NCBI GenBank assembly: GCA_029948255.1
Contig: JALIZF010001512.1
Span: 248,001 to 312,000 of the forward strand
Length of the DNA: 64,000 bases
Source: Telmatactis stephensoni
Lineage: Eukaryota; Cnidaria; Anthozoa; Actiniaria; Isophelliidae
Direction of reading: 5' to 3'
The position numbers and the translations under genes were made by a program. The notes beneath the pieces are model-generated. The model saw nothing but the letters and a program-made list of their open reading frames with translations, was not told where the DNA came from and did no database searches. This document shows, piece after piece, positions 1-10,680 of the stretch. Each line of letters opens with the position of its first letter. The first letter of the stretch is position 1.

Positions 1-69
1 AGTTTTTTGCTCAAAATTTTTTTATTAGTACTAGTAAAGTTTTTTATATAATTTATATTTATATGAATT

Positions 70-106
70 CCCCCCCCCAACCCCCCCCCCCCCCCCCAAA
101 AAAAAA
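70..106. repeat. Poly-C/poly-A low-complexity tract
   Basis: A run of C interrupted by two A, followed by nine A. It is simple sequence with no coding potential; similar long C runs recur at about 43,282, 45,302, 61,411 and 62,013. Confidence 0.9.
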
Positions 107-207
107 TCTAATGGTCCGTCCCTTAGATCAGATGGACTTGTTCACAACTTTTCTTACATGGAATGCTTGAACTTCAATTCTCATAATTGGCTTTCCCAAC
201 TCAATTT

Positions 208-357
208 TTATCTCTCCTTTATCAGTGTCTGGGGTTCTGGGTGAGCCTGCTTTAAGACTTCTAATAAGTCTCTCACTTTCAGAAGCTTGGCTCTTGGTGT
301 TCTTGCAAACAGTTCTTGTTTGAGAGCACCACCAATGCCACGTTGGGTGTATAAATA
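208..357 (-). CDS. Possible terminal coding exon, unrecognised
   Basis: On the minus strand a 49-codon frame without ATG begins right after an AG at 358-359 and ends in TAA at 208-210. The peptide starts YLYTQRGIGGALKQELF and ends in TLIKER; it is basic and helix-prone and looks protein-like. A second overlapping frame is also open and contains the peptide GEIKIELGKPIMRIEV, followed by a donor-like GTAAGA, so the correct frame is uncertain. The acceptor has a poor pyrimidine tract. It lies on the strand of the ACCS-like gene but does not match the expected next part of that enzyme. It could be the end of another gene or chance. Confidence 0.25.
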   Translation of the reverse strand, partial: YLYTQRGIGGALKQELFARTPRAKLLKVRDLLEVLKQAHPEPQTLIKER

Positions 358-1225
358 CTTAATTACACCATGCTATAGTTGTACATACAGACGTGGAATG
401 ACAAAAACAACAGAAGAACTAAAAACTTAATGAACATGAACTAAATTATATATTCTAACGAATTCATGACACACAGAGATTTGCCTAATTTTGTTTCTAA
501 TTTTGCAACAAGTGCATTTGATGAACTCATGAAGTAGCAAAAACATTCAGTGTCATTCTCATTATATAAATGAAAATGTTCTACAAATAGAGAACTAGTA
601 ACTAATACCACCACTGGGGATCCACTTTATGTGCATTTTCAGATTTCACATGTTTAAACCTCAAAAAGGAGATGTCTATATCTAAACCACAAAGCTTAAA
701 TTTCCATTTACAAAGAAGCGATTACCAAAATTTCAAATTAGGGGCACTTTAAACTCATTTTATTGAACTCATCCTTTTTGAAATCAGGTAAAGAATATGC
801 TAATAAAACTATGTTATTGGCAGATCTTTGTTTACAAGTTTTGCTCATTAGCATACTTAGGCATTTCTCTTTTCAACCAAATTAACACTAAATCAACTCT
901 TAATAATGTTCAAAAGGGTATGGTAAAATAAGGTTTCCTTGGAAATTTGAGCTTGTAAGCAAAAATGTTTGCAAGATGTGGTTTTAAAAACTCTACATTT
1001 TTTGCAGAAAATGTATATGGGCTCTTTAGTGCTTTTGCCACCAAGAAGTTTGAAAACAATTTGGAAGCTGATATCTCATGATAGTACATTGCATGCAAAG
1101 AGCTAATTTTTTTTTTGTAGATTTCTTATATAACAAAGCTCCTAAAGCTCTTCACTAATTAAGTTTGTAATTTTATCAATTTTTAACCATAATACATGTA
1201 TGCTAATGAAGCAGAATATAAACAA
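358..1225. other. No gene seen; AT-rich, probably intronic
   Basis: AT-rich sequence with only short frames on both strands. If the ACCS-like gene continues to the left, this is part of its intron. I looked here for the expected PLP-lysine exon (SKDFG-like) and did not find it. Confidence 0.5.
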
Positions 1226-1269
1226 TGATGTCTGCAAATATCATACTTGGTTGGATAGGTAGACAAGGA

Positions 1270-1575
1270 ATATATAGAGGATATTACGTGGGTGCACAGA
1301 GATACGAATTTTATCTTCGAGTGTTGATGAGATCTCTCACAAGTGAGCGCAGCGAACGAGTGAGAGATAATCAACACAAGAAGATGAAATTCGTATCTCC
1401 AAGCACAAATGTAATATTCTGTTTAATATATAATCAACAATGAACTAGATTGTGCCGTCACCATGAAGCTCCCGAAAAACGTTAATGGCAACAGTGTTAT
1501 CTTCACATGTGAAATAACATGTTATCTTCACATGTGAAGATATCACTTTTTCGAAACAGAGAAAAATAGATAATT
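1270..1575. mobile_element. Short inverted-repeat element (MITE-like), copy 1
   Basis: Begins ATATATAGAGGATATTAC. It contains an imperfect hairpin at about 1,300-1,406 whose arms carry GATACGAATTTTATCTTCG and its complement, around a core reading GAGCGCAGCGAACGAGTG. A second palindromic part, TATCTTCACATGTGAAGATA, follows near 1,499-1,545. The same layout recurs at 6,077-6,442, so this is a dispersed family. I recall this family as very common in stony corals, from memory only. Confidence 0.75.
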
Positions 1576-1600
1576 CATGGATGATTATATATTAAACAAT

Positions 1601-1790
1601 GTATCATACTTGGTTGGATAGGTAGACAGGGAATATATACAATGTATCATACTTGGTTGGATAGGTAGACAGAGAATATATACAATGGATAGGTAAACAG
1701 GGAATATACAATGTATCATACTTGGTTGGATAGGTAAACAGGGAATATACAATGTATCATACTTGGTTGGATAGGTAGACAGGGAATGGT
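1601..1790. repeat. Minisatellite copied from an exon end plus 5' splice site
   Basis: About four to five units of roughly 40 bp, each reading TATCATACTTGGTTGGATAG followed by GTAGACAGGGAATATA. The rightmost unit overlaps the real 3' end of the ACCS-like exon at 1,763-1,860 and its donor. Read on the minus strand, the others sit downstream as repeated copies of that exon end with its GT. One unit near 1,684 is shortened. A further diverged unit lies at 1,234-1,270. Confidence 0.85.
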
Positions 1791-4700
1791 ACAACTTGTC
1801 CTCTCTGGCTAAGGTCGGCATGAAATCCTCCATAGAATGGTGTTGGAAGAAGAAATCCATCTAGAATGGCATAGAGAACTTTATTTAAAACAAAATAACA
1901 AGATAATTGCAAAAATACCATAGAAAGAGCACAAAAATATTGCATTTTAATTAATCCTAGAAAAATGAGGTTTTGTGTTTCTAAATCTTAAGTGGCTTGT
2001 GCTTGCATACAACTACATGCTTTGCCCCTGCTTTCATAAGATTCACTCCCTTAATTAGTGATTGAGTCACCAATCAGATTTGAATAAATACATGTAAATA
2101 ATTTGTAACATTTATGATTTATTAATTAATGATGATTTATGACAATTATGATTTACAATATGACTTGTGTAGTTCCAGAAAATATCCACACAGGGGAGTG
2201 GGTGGCAGAGGTGTGGATATTTTCTGGAACTACACAATCATATTTTTCTTGTACCTCCAGGATCAGCAAGAATGGTTCCAAGTGCCTCAACAATAGCATT
2301 ACAACCATTAAGAACCACCAGCTAATGAAAAACAATCAACTTATCAAAATGAATTAAGATGACTTTATTCTAAGTTACTCATTACCCCCTGCATAATGAC
2401 AGAGAATGGAGATTCTATTGTATCATATGAAACAAAAGAAAAGGATATTAATTGTCCTACATGTAACCTATAAAAGCCATGTCTTTAATAGTCTTCATTA
2501 TTCAGACTATGCCATGATCTTAAATTTCAATGAAAGACCAACTAGCTCACATTATCTGGATTTACTGGCTCCACAGTCTTCATATTTTCATCAAAGAATT
2601 CTGCTATGGATTTTCTGAATCTGAAAAATCAATTTTCATGAGATAGCAATTTGTTAATTTTAGTATCAAATGAAAGCTTATTGATAAATGCACATTTCTG
2701 TGACGGGTTGATTAGCAAAAAAACACAACATGAGCCAGAAATGTGTTGACATTATACAGTCAACTCTTGTTATGGTGGATACCTTCAGGACCATCATTTT
2801 GTGTTGGTAACGGTGACATTCTACAATAGTGAGGTGTGATAAAAATGATCTAATTATAACAACCCAATAATAGTTAGTAGTACACTGGTAACCAATTGTT
2901 TCTTTTGTTCTTTAACAACTACTATACAAGTCATCTTTCTTTCATGGGTTAAATAAAACTAGACGCACATAGTGCGTTTACTCGTGCCCAAGTGGAATTC
3001 AGTCTGACATAAGAATAAATATGTTTTAAAGCCAGTTTGGTCACGTTTTGAGTTCGGTACTGAACGGTGGAATATTTGTCTGCTTATTGGCCGGCAAGCT
3101 GATTTGAACTCATGGAGGTATCGGTCTCGCTCCTAAATTTCCAATTAAAAAGGCAATTATATATGAGCTGCCTTTATGTCTGATATTATTAAGTAATTTT
3201 ATAGCTGCTAGGGTATTTTAAAAACAGCGATTCACATGTTAGTTGTAGCGTCACGAAAGCACACCGTCCTGTTTGGGTGACCTGTTTGACCTCTGTCTAT
3301 TTTCTTTGATATTTTAAAGTAGCTGTTGCTTTGTAATCATTGACTTTCTAATAGTATTAATTTAGTTTGTACGCCCAAAAATTTTAGCCATACCATTTAA
3401 TAACAGAGAATAACATTGAAATACATTCTTGAATTTCTCAAATCGAAGAGCCAGACAATCGCCAGACAAGCTGTCGCTTGAGTCAAAATATATTGGAAAT
3501 TAAATCAAATTAAAAGACAGCTTAAAATGCTTCAAAACCAGAAAAAAGCATGCAAAAAAATGAAAAGATAATATTTACTACATAACAAGGCGAAAAAAAA
3601 ATTCTTTTTGTTCCATGAGGATTACGAACCCGGACCCGTCTATTTGCTGTATACGCTGGTGTTACACGGCTCTAAATGATTGCCTGGGGTGCCTGTGGCT
3701 TGCCTCGTTTTCATGGCACATTCTCGACTACGACGATAGATTGAAAACGCAAACCTAGACCTGGGCACGAGTAATCACTCCAACTAGCTATAGTGGATAC
3801 TATATATAGTGGGTACTTAAGCTATAGTGGGTAACAGCTATAGTGGTGGAGTGATTTTATTTAATTTGTGAAAGAAAGATGACTATTTAGTTCTTCTTCT
3901 TGTTCCTGGTGGAGCCCACCTCCTTCTTGGTGAAGATTCTAGTACTGTTCTAGTATGTTTGTACTATAGTTGACAAAGAACAAAAGTAAACAATAGGCTT
4001 AGAGTCTACTACTAAAATCACTCTTACTATCTGTAGTGAGTACCAGGTATATATATATAGTGGGTACTAGCTATAGTGGGTACTAGACATTTCCCATTTA
4101 GCAGAATATAGGCAGAACAGACAAACCACATCCTGCTTTCATTATGCAAATGTACTTGTTGTGCAATCCAGAAACTACTTTGGAGCTATTCCAGGATCTT
4201 TTCTAAAAATAGTGATATCCAGTTAAAATGACATTAAGATAATTAAGGTAATTCCGTAGAAATAAAACTAGAAATGGAATTCTCATAAAACTTCACACAG
4301 TAATAATTTTTGAGTTGCTTATCTCAAAAATGAAATAAAAAATGGGGGTCACCGTACCCGTTTTTGCGCTAGATTGCTTTAAAGTACACCATCTTTTGTG
4401 TCTTGAGGGCTCAAGATTCGAAAAGCACAATCGCGTCAAAAATAATTAATTTCTTGAACCTGAGCAGTGCTAGCTGACTAATATGAGCTTATTTTCTCTC
4501 TTTGAGCAATAGCCTAGTATTATGATGCAATAAATTGTTGTAAAAATGCGTTTGCTACAAGAAAGAAGGTAAAATTGGTTGATAGTACGTGCCCTCGAAG
4601 CAGCGTGAAAGCACCTTCCGACCGCACGTTTTGGAAAATATCTAAAAAACTGGAAATGGAATCTTGACTATAATCATATATATGATAGAGAACCTTATTA

Positions 4701-7700
4701 CCGTTGATTTGCAAAAATAAAAAGAATAGGTGCCCGTGCTCGTTTCCGCGTTACGACGCGCTAAAGTGTGAAACAAGACGTCGTAAACAGCCTGGGACCG
4801 AAGAGGACTAAGGCGAGTAACCACTATAGCGCCTCTTAGAGCGTGTCTACTTTAAAAATTTCATAAGACTAAAGCTTGCATCATTTTAAGTCAAATATAT
4901 ATCTTTTACAATCGAAAAAATCAAAATAGGCTGAACTATGCTATGCGCAGTAGAGATGCGCACTGCAAAACTACGGAATTACCTTAATGTTTTAGATATC
5001 CAAACTTTAGTTTATTATTTTGTTAACCAAGGCCCTTAAAAAAAACTTACGAAGACCGGCATCTTAAGGTGATTCCTCTATATAAATTGATCCTACCCAT
5101 ACAAATCACTTAAAATAAAAATTTGATATTTTGTAGGTTTTGAGTTACTTATCATTACTTAATATGTTTTAATGTGGCTAAATGAAATTTAGGCAAAGTT
5201 AAAATTGAGGCACACTGGCCAGTGGTCTTCTGCTTGTTATGGAGGGTCACCCCAAGGCTATGCAGGGCCGCCCCCAGGCTTTCCAGGGTCACGTGGACCC
5301 AACCATTGCAGATCGTCACGGATCTTCTTGCAGAGCATGTTTGCTTCTAGCTTAACTGTGTTCCCTCCCACCCTCCTCAGAGGTAAGTTCAGGTAGGTAT
5401 TTTCCACTTATGTAGTCACTGTGACTGGTGCTGGGAGGTGGACCATGGTTGGGTTGCCATGGTTACCTCCTTGCCATGTGCGGTCGGTGTGGCTGGAATG
5501 GTTCTCAGGCACCTCTTTCCAAACTCATCTGTGCCAATAAGTTTAACTAAAATTGTCAAGAGAAAGGTGCTTTTGGCCAAGAAAATCCAAGTTAAAGTTG
5601 CATGCAAATCAGGATGAATCTCTTGCTGATTTAAAAACTCCTTCATCTCTTGCTGATTTAAAAACTCCTTCACAGTTTTCATTTTCTATCGTGCTTTCTA
5701 TTAATAAGTTTGATAATACCATTGATCCTACCAGTTAGGAGAATAAGCTTGGGCTTCCTGTGGTGAAAACGGATTAGTGTCTGGAATATAATTTGCCTAT
5801 TCCACTAAATCAGAAACGTCTAGACTTGCTATACTGGGTGTTTACTTACTCATATATACCTCTAAAGTCACAATACTGAGTATGGTGCTCCAATATATCA
5901 TAGGATTTAGGATCCTGCAGCTACACATGAAAGTGAACAAGAATGACTTATTATTAGCCCAGCTAAAGATTTACTTTTATTAATAAAATGTCATTATCAA
6001 AAGCACCACACTGAAAAGGGCCAATTTTAAAGAGTACAAAACCTGTAGGTGCACACCTTATAATACAGAAAGATAGATATATAGAGGATATTACATGGAC
6101 GCGCGGAAGATACTGATTTTATCTTCGAGTGTTGATGATATCTCCTCACGAGTGAGCGCAGCGAACGAGTGAGAGATATTCAACACGAGAAGATAAAATT
6201 CGTATCTCCAAGCGGCCATGTAATGTTTCTGTTTATTTATATAATATCGAATGAAATCTTAAATAAGAAAAACAACTTAAAAATACCGTAACCGACGTTG
6301 AAAAATACCGGTTACTATGCCAACTGTGATATCTTCACATGTGAAAGATATGATATCGTCACATGTGATTGATATCAAGTTTTCGACACTGGTCAGAGAA
6401 AACCTGGTATCTCATCGATATCTATATAATAATAGATAATCTGTTTCAACATGATTCAACAAAAGTTAACTAATATTAAAGATAAAAAGCTTGTGGGGTC
6501 ATGCATATACATACATAATTACATATATGTACATACAGGTACATACGAATAGAATAATATTAAAGATTAATTAAATAACAATTTGTACATCAATTGAATT
6601 CTATTTGGCTGCTTAATACTTATTTGTATTTAACTGACTAAAATACCATTGCCCCACCTAAGCTCTAAATCAATAAACAAACTTGTTTTTCGTATAGGAA
6701 ATAATATGGTTACGAGACAGTGCAATTTAGAATAAATTTGCACGAGTGAGTTTTCAAAGAGTTCAAAATTGCACGAGCCCGTAGGGCGAGTGCAATTTGT
6801 GCTCTTTGAAAACTCATGAGTCAAATTTATTCTAAATTGCACGAGTAAACCATATTATTTCCTTTTAATAATATACATGCAAAAATTCAAGCAAAACTTT
6901 CAAGTTTTCTCTAGCTTTTCAGTTGAAAAATCAGGTTAGCGCGCGCCCATTGTTCGAAAGTGACCTGACGATGTTGTCACCAAGCTCGCGCTCAAGGAAA
7001 AAATTCAAAACTTTTCACCCGAAACTTGGGCACTTTGTGACATTTTTCTTGCATATTTACGACAATTTTGGAAACAAATCCCGCTAAAAGTGTTTTATAA
7101 ATTGTTTCTTTGATGAATAAAAAGAAGAATTTGACATTTTAGTGCATTTTGACTGTTTTCTGCCAAAAGAAATTTGCACTAAATTTCCTTTTTTTGGCAC
7201 TAAATTTCCTTTTTTCTGCACTAAATTTCCTCGAAACAGCACTGCTCTTAGCCAATCAGCATCGAGAAATTTTTGCATGTATATTATTAAAACAGAAATG
7301 TGTAGTTCCAGAAAATATCCATACCCCCACCACAGAGGGATTTTGAAAATGGACCCCCTATCCTCTGGAACGTCCATTTTTCTTCCATACAAACTCTTTA
7401 ATTTTGAACTTTCTTTGCCCCTCCTCCCCTCCAGAATTTCAAAATCCCCCCATGGTGGGGGTATACATAAAATAAAATAATGTTTGTGGATTGTAGTGAG
7501 TTTCATAATAATTTCTTTAATTTACTACTTCAACCCTAAGTTTTTTAGCAAATTAAAGAAATTAGAAATATGCATGTAAATTCATCCAATAGCCATCCTT
7601 GGAGACCAAAGTCATCAGAGGAAGTGGGGGTGGGGGGAATGGGGAGGTGGAATATAGGGGAAAAGGGATGAACAAATAGGTCTTGGAAACTCCTTTATTA

Positions 7701-9622
7701 AGGTTTATGAGTACAGTTTGAATCCAACTACCAATTTGTTTACCAACACCACTGATTAGGAAGGCGGTTTCTCGCATTACTCAATTGCAGAATCCACGTC
7801 TAGTGCTCTACAAACAAACTATTAATTAGCCAGCTGAAGTGATTAATTTACTTCTATATTACCTTATCTTTCAAGATATCATACATGAGTTTATTTTCAC
7901 TGGTTCCAAGGTTAATGATACCCTGTAAAAAAGATACATTACTGCTGAGTAAAGAAGAAAGCTATGTGCAACGAAGACTCCTTTGTTGCAAATTGTACTT
8001 GGGTTTCCTAGTAATTGTAACATTAGCCAATTAAGTTAGGAGGTACATGTGGAGTAGAGGCACATGCATGCACAATTATACTAATTAAGTCACATGTGAT
8101 GTCAGAGCTAAATTTTGCATCAGGGCCCAGTTGTTCCAAAGATGATTATAGCTCTAACCCAGGATTAAATCTAAAGAAAACCTTTTATTTTAACCCAAGA
8201 TTAGCATTAATCACCCTTCGAACAACCAGGTCCAGGGAAACCTATAATTTTCTTTTGATCAAATACTATGCAAGGATGAGTGCAAGGAGAAGTTCCAATA
8301 CAATCCCTCAATCCACGATCATTAATTACCTTGTATTCAAAAACTGTTAAAGCTTCAAAGTAAAACATTCATACTGAGTTGTAACACCCTTGACCATGAA
8401 AGATTTTGCTGGCCAAACACACCATTTTTTGATGTTTTGTAATTGTTTTCCAGTTGTCAAAGCCAACTGCACCTATTTATTAACCCTCCTGACCCTGGGA
8501 CTATATTAAACAAGGTGCATGCTTACATTTGACAAGCTGTTAAGCAAGTTATTTGATTTTGTCATAGTCTACTATCAGCCCTTAATTCTAACATAAGCTC
8601 ATCAAGCCTCCAACTCATAAAAGAAAAGTACATGAACTTTAGAAGATCCAAATCCAGGGTACTAACACACAGAGTGTCAATTGATTTCTATTCAAATACA
8701 AAAATAAGCTTACTTAGAATAACACTAGTCACCATACCTGGTCAATATGAGATGGTTTTTGCACATCTAGTGCTTTAGCATTCACATCATATTCGGCCAG
8801 TTTTTTACCTCTTTTTGATAAAGTAGAGCAAGTTTCCATAACACGAAAAAATATCTTACAAATGTTTTTTTAAACATTCACTACTAAACATGCGGCAATG
8901 CAGCTACGTTCCGAAAGACTGGTAACAAATGCAGCTCAGTGTATCTACACAGGTAGCCCAATTTATAGTTGGAACTTTGATCTACCCTTCCCCTTTGATA
9001 CCCGAGGACACCCTTTGATCTTTATTTTATAGCTATCTTCAAAGCCTGGATTTTTTTCTTTTCTTTCTTTCTTCTTTAATTTTTTTCCTTTATTTTCTTT
9101 ATCAGATAACTTACATAACAGCTCTAGTTTCGCATGTAGTCACGCATATAGAAGTTATAAATCAGTTGAGGTTATATACCCGTTATATAACATACTTTAA
9201 AAATCACAAGATTCCTCTAGAATCCAAAGCGATCCAAATATCAAATTTGTGCGAAAAGTATTACTCTGTAGTGCTAATGCTGTCACAATAAAATTATATG
9301 GAAATGTTAAGATTATTTTGCAATAATATTTGCCTGCCAAACAGTTTGCGTATTTGTATTGTGCTCTTTGTTTATTTTATGTCTACAAATCAATATTTAT
9401 TGTCTATTTAATGTCTACAAGTCATATAGAGATACGTACCGTTGGGTTATTGGTCTTGTGATATCCATCACATAACATTCGGTCCCACACATCACCAAGA
9501 ATATTGTCATATCGTGCGATCCTTCTTCCTCGCTCAGAAATGTAGGATATCTCCTTGGTCATTGCTGGGGTGTTTCTAAATGGAATTACCGAAATATCGT
9601 TGCCACGGAGGGCTACTAGCAT
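1763..9622 (-). CDS. ACCS: ACC synthase-like PLP-dependent enzyme, 5' part (partial)
   Basis: Spliced minus-strand gene running off the left edge. Coding exons: 9,622-9,440 (ATG at 9,622), 7,922-7,863, 5,914-5,850, 2,620-2,551, 2,321-2,255 and 1,860-1,763. All borders are GT/AG and the phases join to 181 codons with no stop. Key motifs are GIINLGTSENKL (residues 62-73), FRGIYEFRKSIAEFF across exons 3-4, LVVLNGCNAIVEALG (exon 5) and GFLLPTPFYGGF (exon 6). This is the N-terminal half of a fold-type I PLP enzyme related to ACC synthase and animal ACCS. The family uses PLP on amino-acid substrates; the animal substrate is not settled. The PLP-lysine exon and C-terminus are not in the window. Introns carry several inverted-repeat elements. 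An alternative first exon lies at 8,738-8,839. The homology is clear; whether the gene is intact to the left is unknown. Confidence 0.85.
2166..2236. mobile_element. Perfect 26-bp inverted repeat hairpin
   Basis: Arms 2,166-2,191 and 2,211-2,236 are perfect inverted repeats built on TGTGTAGTTCCAGAAAATAT, with a 19-nt loop. It sits only about 20 nt downstream, on the minus strand, of the donor of the ACCS-like exon at 2,255-2,321. The same arm sequence starts the element at 7,299, so this is a shortened member of a dispersed inverted-repeat family. Confidence 0.8.
2757..4090. mobile_element. Inverted-repeat DNA element with nested insert
   Basis: Subterminal blocks near 2,895-2,960 recur inverted near 3,850-3,990: TTCTTTTGTTCTTT and TCATCTTTCTTTCA appear on the opposite strand on the other side. 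Inside, ACTCGTGCCCA near 2,982 is inverted as TGGGCACGAGT near 3,763, suggesting a second nested element. GTGGGTAC-type repeats occur at the right end. No transposase frame is visible, so it is probably non-autonomous. The element lies in an ACCS-like intron. Confidence 0.5.
4100..5840. other. No gene seen; intronic sequence
   Basis: Within the intron between ACCS-like exons at 5,850 and 2,620. Short unrelated frames only. A direct repeat of about 27 bp (ATCTCTTGCTGATTTAAAAA) occurs twice back to back near 5,618-5,672. I see no convincing exon. Confidence 0.5.
6077..6442. mobile_element. Short inverted-repeat element (MITE-like), copy 2
   Basis: Second copy of the family at 1,270. It has the same start (ATATATAGAGGATATTAC), the same imperfect hairpin with GAGCGCAGCGAACGAGTG in the centre, and the same following TATCTTCACATGTGA block, here duplicated as ATCGTCACATGTGA. 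It lies in the ACCS-like intron between exons at 7,863 and 5,914. Confidence 0.75.
6698..6862. mobile_element. Palindromic MITE-like element, about 165 bp
   Basis: Nearly the whole segment is an inverted repeat. GGAAATAATATGGTTA at the left is answered by AACCATATTATTTCC at the right, and TTTAGAATAAATTTG by its complement. The centre reads CACGAGCCCGTAGGGCGAGTG. No coding capacity. Confidence 0.8.
7175..7232. repeat. Three-copy 21-bp tandem repeat
   Basis: GCACTAAATTTCCTTTTTT is repeated three times in a row with small changes in the T run. The frames open across it on both strands are by-products of the repeat. Confidence 0.8.
7299..7468. mobile_element. Inverted-repeat element of the TGTGTAGTTCCAG family
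   Basis: Starts TGTGTAGTTCCAGAAAATAT like the hairpin at 2,166. It continues ATACCCCCACCA...GGGATTTTGAAA, which is inverted at the right end (TTTCAAAATCCCC...GGTGGGGGTAT). The outer part of the right arm is missing, so this copy is truncated on that side. Confidence 0.7.
8123..8233. mobile_element. 111-bp MITE with GGGCCC-GTTGTTC ends
   Basis: Left end GGGCCCAGTTGTTCCAAAG, right end CTTCGAACAACCAGGTCC, with internal AACCCAGGATTA / TAACCCAAGATTAG symmetry. The same termini bound the 4.5-kb insert at 28,130-32,656, and a lone end lies at 45,031. It is therefore a small non-autonomous member of a dispersed inverted-repeat family. It lies in an intron of the ACCS-like gene. Confidence 0.75.
8738..8839 (-). 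CDS. ACCS: Alternative first exon 1B of the ACCS-like gene
   Basis: ATG at 8,837-8,839, 34 codons, donor CAG|GTATGG at 8,737. It ends in phase 0, exactly as exon 1A does, so either can join the GIINLGTSENKL exon. It encodes CSTLSKRGKKLAEYDVNAKA and ends PSHIDQ. The S-K-R-G-K-K-L-A-x-Y-D motif mirrors ISERGRRIARYDN in exon 1A, suggesting the two are alternative forms of the same N-terminal segment rather than consecutive exons. Exon 1A fits the family better, because it reads YHKTNNPT directly before GIINLG. A weak acceptor 15 nt upstream would also allow in-frame inclusion as an internal exon. Confidence 0.55.
9052..9114 (+). repeat. T-rich pyrimidine tract
   Basis: About 60 nt made mostly of TTTC and TTTT blocks between the two ACCS-like first exons. 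On the plus strand it resembles a 3' splice site tract ending TTTATCAG, but the gene here is on the minus strand, so I treat it as simple sequence. Confidence 0.6.
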
Positions 9623-9626
9623 AGTA

Positions 9627-9633
9627 TTTTATA
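9627..9633 (-). promoter_or_regulatory. TATA-like motif just before exon 1A ATG
   Basis: TATAAAA on the minus strand, only a few bases upstream of the ATG at 9,622. If it acts as a TATA box, transcription would start inside the coding frame and translation would begin at the second in-frame ATG (residue 21, MTKEISYIS). Otherwise it is chance in AT-rich DNA. Upstream on the same strand is a 24-codon frame starting MKKDLRERIL at 9,821 that ends in a good donor (ACAAA|GTGAGT). It could be another 5' exon. Confidence 0.3.
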
Positions 9634-9839
9634 CACAACTTACGGCACTCGAGTTCCCCCGTGTCATCAAAGTGTTGCTTGATCAAGAAATGATAAGTAG
9701 TATTAGTATCGAATTTCATGTTCTCGATATGCCAAAGTACATTACTCACTTTGTCGCCCTGCGTGAAGTCACAAACGAAGAAGCAAAGAGACAATATTCT
9801 TTCTCTCAAATCCTTTTTCATTTACCTGCCTTAAAACGG

Positions 9840-10335
9840 TAAATACCATTTATTTCCATCGTATTGAAATCATACTATGTAATCGAGTGCAAGCATTTAT
9901 AACTGGGATCGAATAACCATTGAGTTAGCGGTTTTGAGCTACGCGACAAATTTGTCTGCCCCACCCAAGGGTTTCGCGAGTTCCAGATACACGATGGGCG
10001 CATAACTCAAACATCAAAATATTTTCCCAAATATTACTAAAGGTGCAGCAATACGGGCAACAAAATAGTGTAATATTCTTCCCTGTGTATTGTTATTTAT
10101 GAGTATGATAATGAGGTATGGGGAATCGCTCTGGCCTGGAACCATCCAAAGCCAGGCGAAGTGCCAGCAAAGATTATCTGGCAACTTTGAACCCGACTTA
10201 CTCGCTAAAGTGGGTGGGTGGGTGGGTCGCCAACCGTTCTTCGTCGCAACTCGAATGAACTGCATTAATTACAAGAATTGTTCTCCTTTATATGCAATCC
10301 CCAGGGACCATATTACCAATTCAAATGGACTTTGA
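9840..10335. other. No gene seen between ACCS-like 5' end and MITE nest
   Basis: Short frames only. GGGTGGGTGGGTGGG near 10,210 is a short G-rich simple repeat. Upstream flank of the ACCS-like gene. Confidence 0.5.
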
Positions 10336-10419
10336 ATAGTTATGTTACCAGCTTCTACCCCAAAATGCCTCCAGGTGTCTGATTTTTCGAAAATGCGCCT
10401 AGCCTAACAGAGGGTACAA

Positions 10420-10680
10420 CAATTGCCCTATCGCATAATGACGTCACACCAAAACATTCTATTGTTTTGACGCTAAGGATTATGGTCGCCAGAGGGGATC
10501 AGAGTGATTGCATATCAAATAAAATGCAGATGAGCAATCACTGATACATGATATATCAAAACTCGATACATTGAAGTTCTACTTCGAAAAGGAATATTAA
10601 TAGGTCCCAATTTCCACTGTTTCTGAGCATCTATCCCCAATGTAAACAAACTGTGACGTCATTATGCGATAGGGCAATTG
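10420..10680. mobile_element. MITE with CRE-containing terminal repeats
   Basis: CAATTGCCCTATCGCATAAT at the left and its exact complement at the right, each followed by TGACGTCAC. The terminal repeats are about 30 bp, the total about 260 bp, with no coding frame. TGACGTCA is the cAMP-response element consensus; any function here is untested. Confidence 0.8.

Noticed and set aside
910..1098. 62-codon minus-strand frame as the next ACCS-like exon
   Set aside because: Does not match the expected sequence after the PTPFYGGF exon and lacks good splice borders.
7084..7506. 112-140-codon frames on both strands
   Set aside because: They run through a 21-bp tandem repeat and a truncated inverted-repeat element.
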